Below, piece by piece: positions 62,401-64,000 of a stretch of 64,000 nucleotides of DNA (position 1 is the first letter of the stretch; each line of letters starts with the position of its first letter). The notes beneath the pieces were generated by a model. The model was not told where the DNA came from. It did not search any database and worked only from the letters and a program-made list of their open reading frames with translations. The stretch lies in assembly GCA_013397695.1 (NCBI GenBank), contig VYZI01000054.1, forward strand, positions 1,405,209-1,469,208, given 5' to 3'. The stretch comes from Centropus unirufus. Taxonomy: Eukaryota > Chordata > Aves > Cuculiformes > Centropidae. The position numbers and the translations under genes are program-made.

Positions 62401-64000
62401 CCTTTGATACTGAAGCTGAGTGTTTTCTTCTTTAAGCTCCAAACACCGTTTCCCTCATGCCCACAGGCTTTGTGCTGTGCTCTAGCACTCCACCTCACTC
62501 ACTGACTGGTCTTGTCCACCGCTTAGCTCAGATGCAGGACTGTGAAAGGATGGTTACAAGCTTAGGTGCCACAAGATTTCAGTTTATCTTCATTCATTAA
62601 TTGCTCTCTGTCTGTTTGTATGGTGGAATTCTCCAGTTAAGCTATATTTCTTCTAATATTTTTAGTTTGGTCGGTTATAGCAGGTTCAGTCTATGTAATG
62701 TTGAGAGCAAATACAGTTTGAAATAGGACTGCCATAGCAGCTATAGGACATCTAAAAGGAAAAAAAAATAGGCCAGACCTTTATTAAATTTTAAAGTATG
62801 CCTTCGTTACGCTTTTGTAAAGATCCAAATAGGGTATTCAAATCTCTAGAGATCACCAGTATAATTTCTTTATCATGTTCCATTTAAAATTTAATTATGT
62901 AGTCTACAACAAGAAGTATCTGAGTATTCTAAATAGGTCAAGCAATGAACAACTTAATATTATTATAAAGTTTTCCTTGTGAAGATCTATTCTTTGATGT
63001 GCTCTTGAACACAAAGATTGTCTTAGAAAAAAAACAATATACATTCATAGATATAATGCCATTTCATATAAAGATTGTGAAGCTTCTTTATCATGTTTTA
63101 AGTTTAAATTTTCAATTCCCTCTATAGCCTGAGCCTCCCTAAATCATCAGAAATAACTAGTAAATTAGAACTGACACAATATAATTGTGCTGATTATTTT
63201 TATATATTTCTACAGGAAAAGTTAATCTATTGGTTTTCCTTCTAAATGATGTCCACCAACTCAGTTTTTTCTAATATCGTCTGTCGATACATGTTATTCA
63301 GTGGCACAACATAAGGTAATTTCTTCTTCCTGTTTAGTATAATCATCAAAGATAAATCAGTTGTATTTAATGGAAAATGACTACATTAGAAGGTCACCAT
63401 ATATATTGAGACACTTTTTAATATATTTTATTTTTATAAAAATGCACATACATAACCTTAGTTACTATAGAAGAGAAAATATTCAAAATATTCTCTTCTG
63501 CAGCTTTTTACTCTTTACAGGGCTTTCTGGGAACATATCCCCGACTTTTCTTCTCTAATTCAACAATTCAGGACAGAGTTTGGTGAATTATTTTTCATCA
63601 CTCTTTATTTTTCTTAATTACAACAAAAACTCACTGTCATCAGTGCCTAAATCTTCCTGACAGACAGACAAAACGTGCTAAGTACAGACACATCTGCTCA
63701 CACTTACATCACTTGCAATGAAAACCCTTTCACAAGGTTTATGAATGCTTCAAATGGATTTGATCAATCCTAGCCATAAATATATGCACAAGTTGTTATT
63801 TCCCTGAGAAAATGCATCACATTCGACTGCACAAATGAGAGTTAGATTTCTGGCATTACAGGGGGCTTTTTCTGCCCCATCGGACAAAATGCAACAAGCA
63901 CAGTGATTATGGGAAAGCAGTTATTAGGTTCATCATTTCAAGGTGCAATAGCTAAAATTTTATGTGCTGTAAAGTAGTTGCAGGGTGAAGGTGGAAGAAG

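Larger units (their letters stand above)
38301..64000. other. Non-coding flank or distal intron, right part
   Basis: No coding exon, RNA gene or intact mobile element is recognisable. Contents include degenerate ancient-repeat fragments (38697-38724, 39217-39246, 44580-44620), a GTAAA-rich stretch at 40131-40162, a T13 tract at 46272-46284, a 9-bp tandem repeat at 46443-46471, A17 tracts at 48805-48821 and 56440-56456, and a stretch at 47320-47620 that reads like a conserved non-coding element. Open frames are short and AT-derived, the longest such as 94 codons at 55968-55684 minus. Confidence 0.75.

Noticed and set aside
1..64000. Search for CRISPR arrays, rRNA, tRNA genes, viral genes and intact transposons
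   Set aside because: Nothing convincing was seen by eye on either strand. A covariance-model and repeat-library scan could still find degenerate cases.

Overview
This is vertebrate, almost certainly amniote, nuclear DNA, most likely from a bird. It is AT-rich, contains one CpG island, has no operon-like gene packing, and shows none of the young SINE/LINE families that fill mammalian genomes. Only eroded MIR-like and CR1-like remnants are recognisable. The bird call is inference; a turtle or crocodilian cannot be excluded without a database search.

The only gene I can support is the 5' end of CELF2 (CUGBP2/ETR-3/BRUNOL3), on the minus strand and running towards position 1. Two alternative first coding exons lie 13.8 kb apart. 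The upstream one (18435-18329) encodes an N-terminus starting MFERTSELAFVE and containing MRCPKSAVTMRNEELLL. The downstream one (4516-4443), inside the CpG island, encodes MTSSFKLDFLPEMMVDGRLL followed by VSDR. Each ends in the same reading phase (two bases of a codon) at a good GT donor, so both can splice to one shared exon that lies beyond the left edge. The RNA-recognition motifs, 3'UTR and every other CELF2 exon are outside the window. The two exons therefore represent two promoters giving CELF2 proteins with different N-termini.

Layout: 1-4442 is the start of the large intron after the downstream first exon. 4030-5420 is a CpG island holding that exon, its leader and promoter, and a 42-bp minisatellite (4977-5405) with about ten units, half of which carry TATAAA. 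5421-18328 is intron for the upstream isoform and upstream flank for the downstream one. 18329 to about 19110 is the upstream first exon with its leader and probable promoter. About 19.1-64 kb is non-coding: flank or intron of any longer CELF2 transcript, with simple repeats, ancient repeat remnants and a few stretches that look constrained. I found no rRNA, tRNA, CRISPR array, intact transposon, viral gene or second protein-coding gene.

I see no convincing new biological system. The items most worth a second look are the TATA-containing minisatellite beside the CELF2 promoter, the leader features of the CpG-island exon (four-tract G-quadruplex motif, ATG-TGA start-stop element, open in-frame upstream region), and the nested start codons of the upstream exon.
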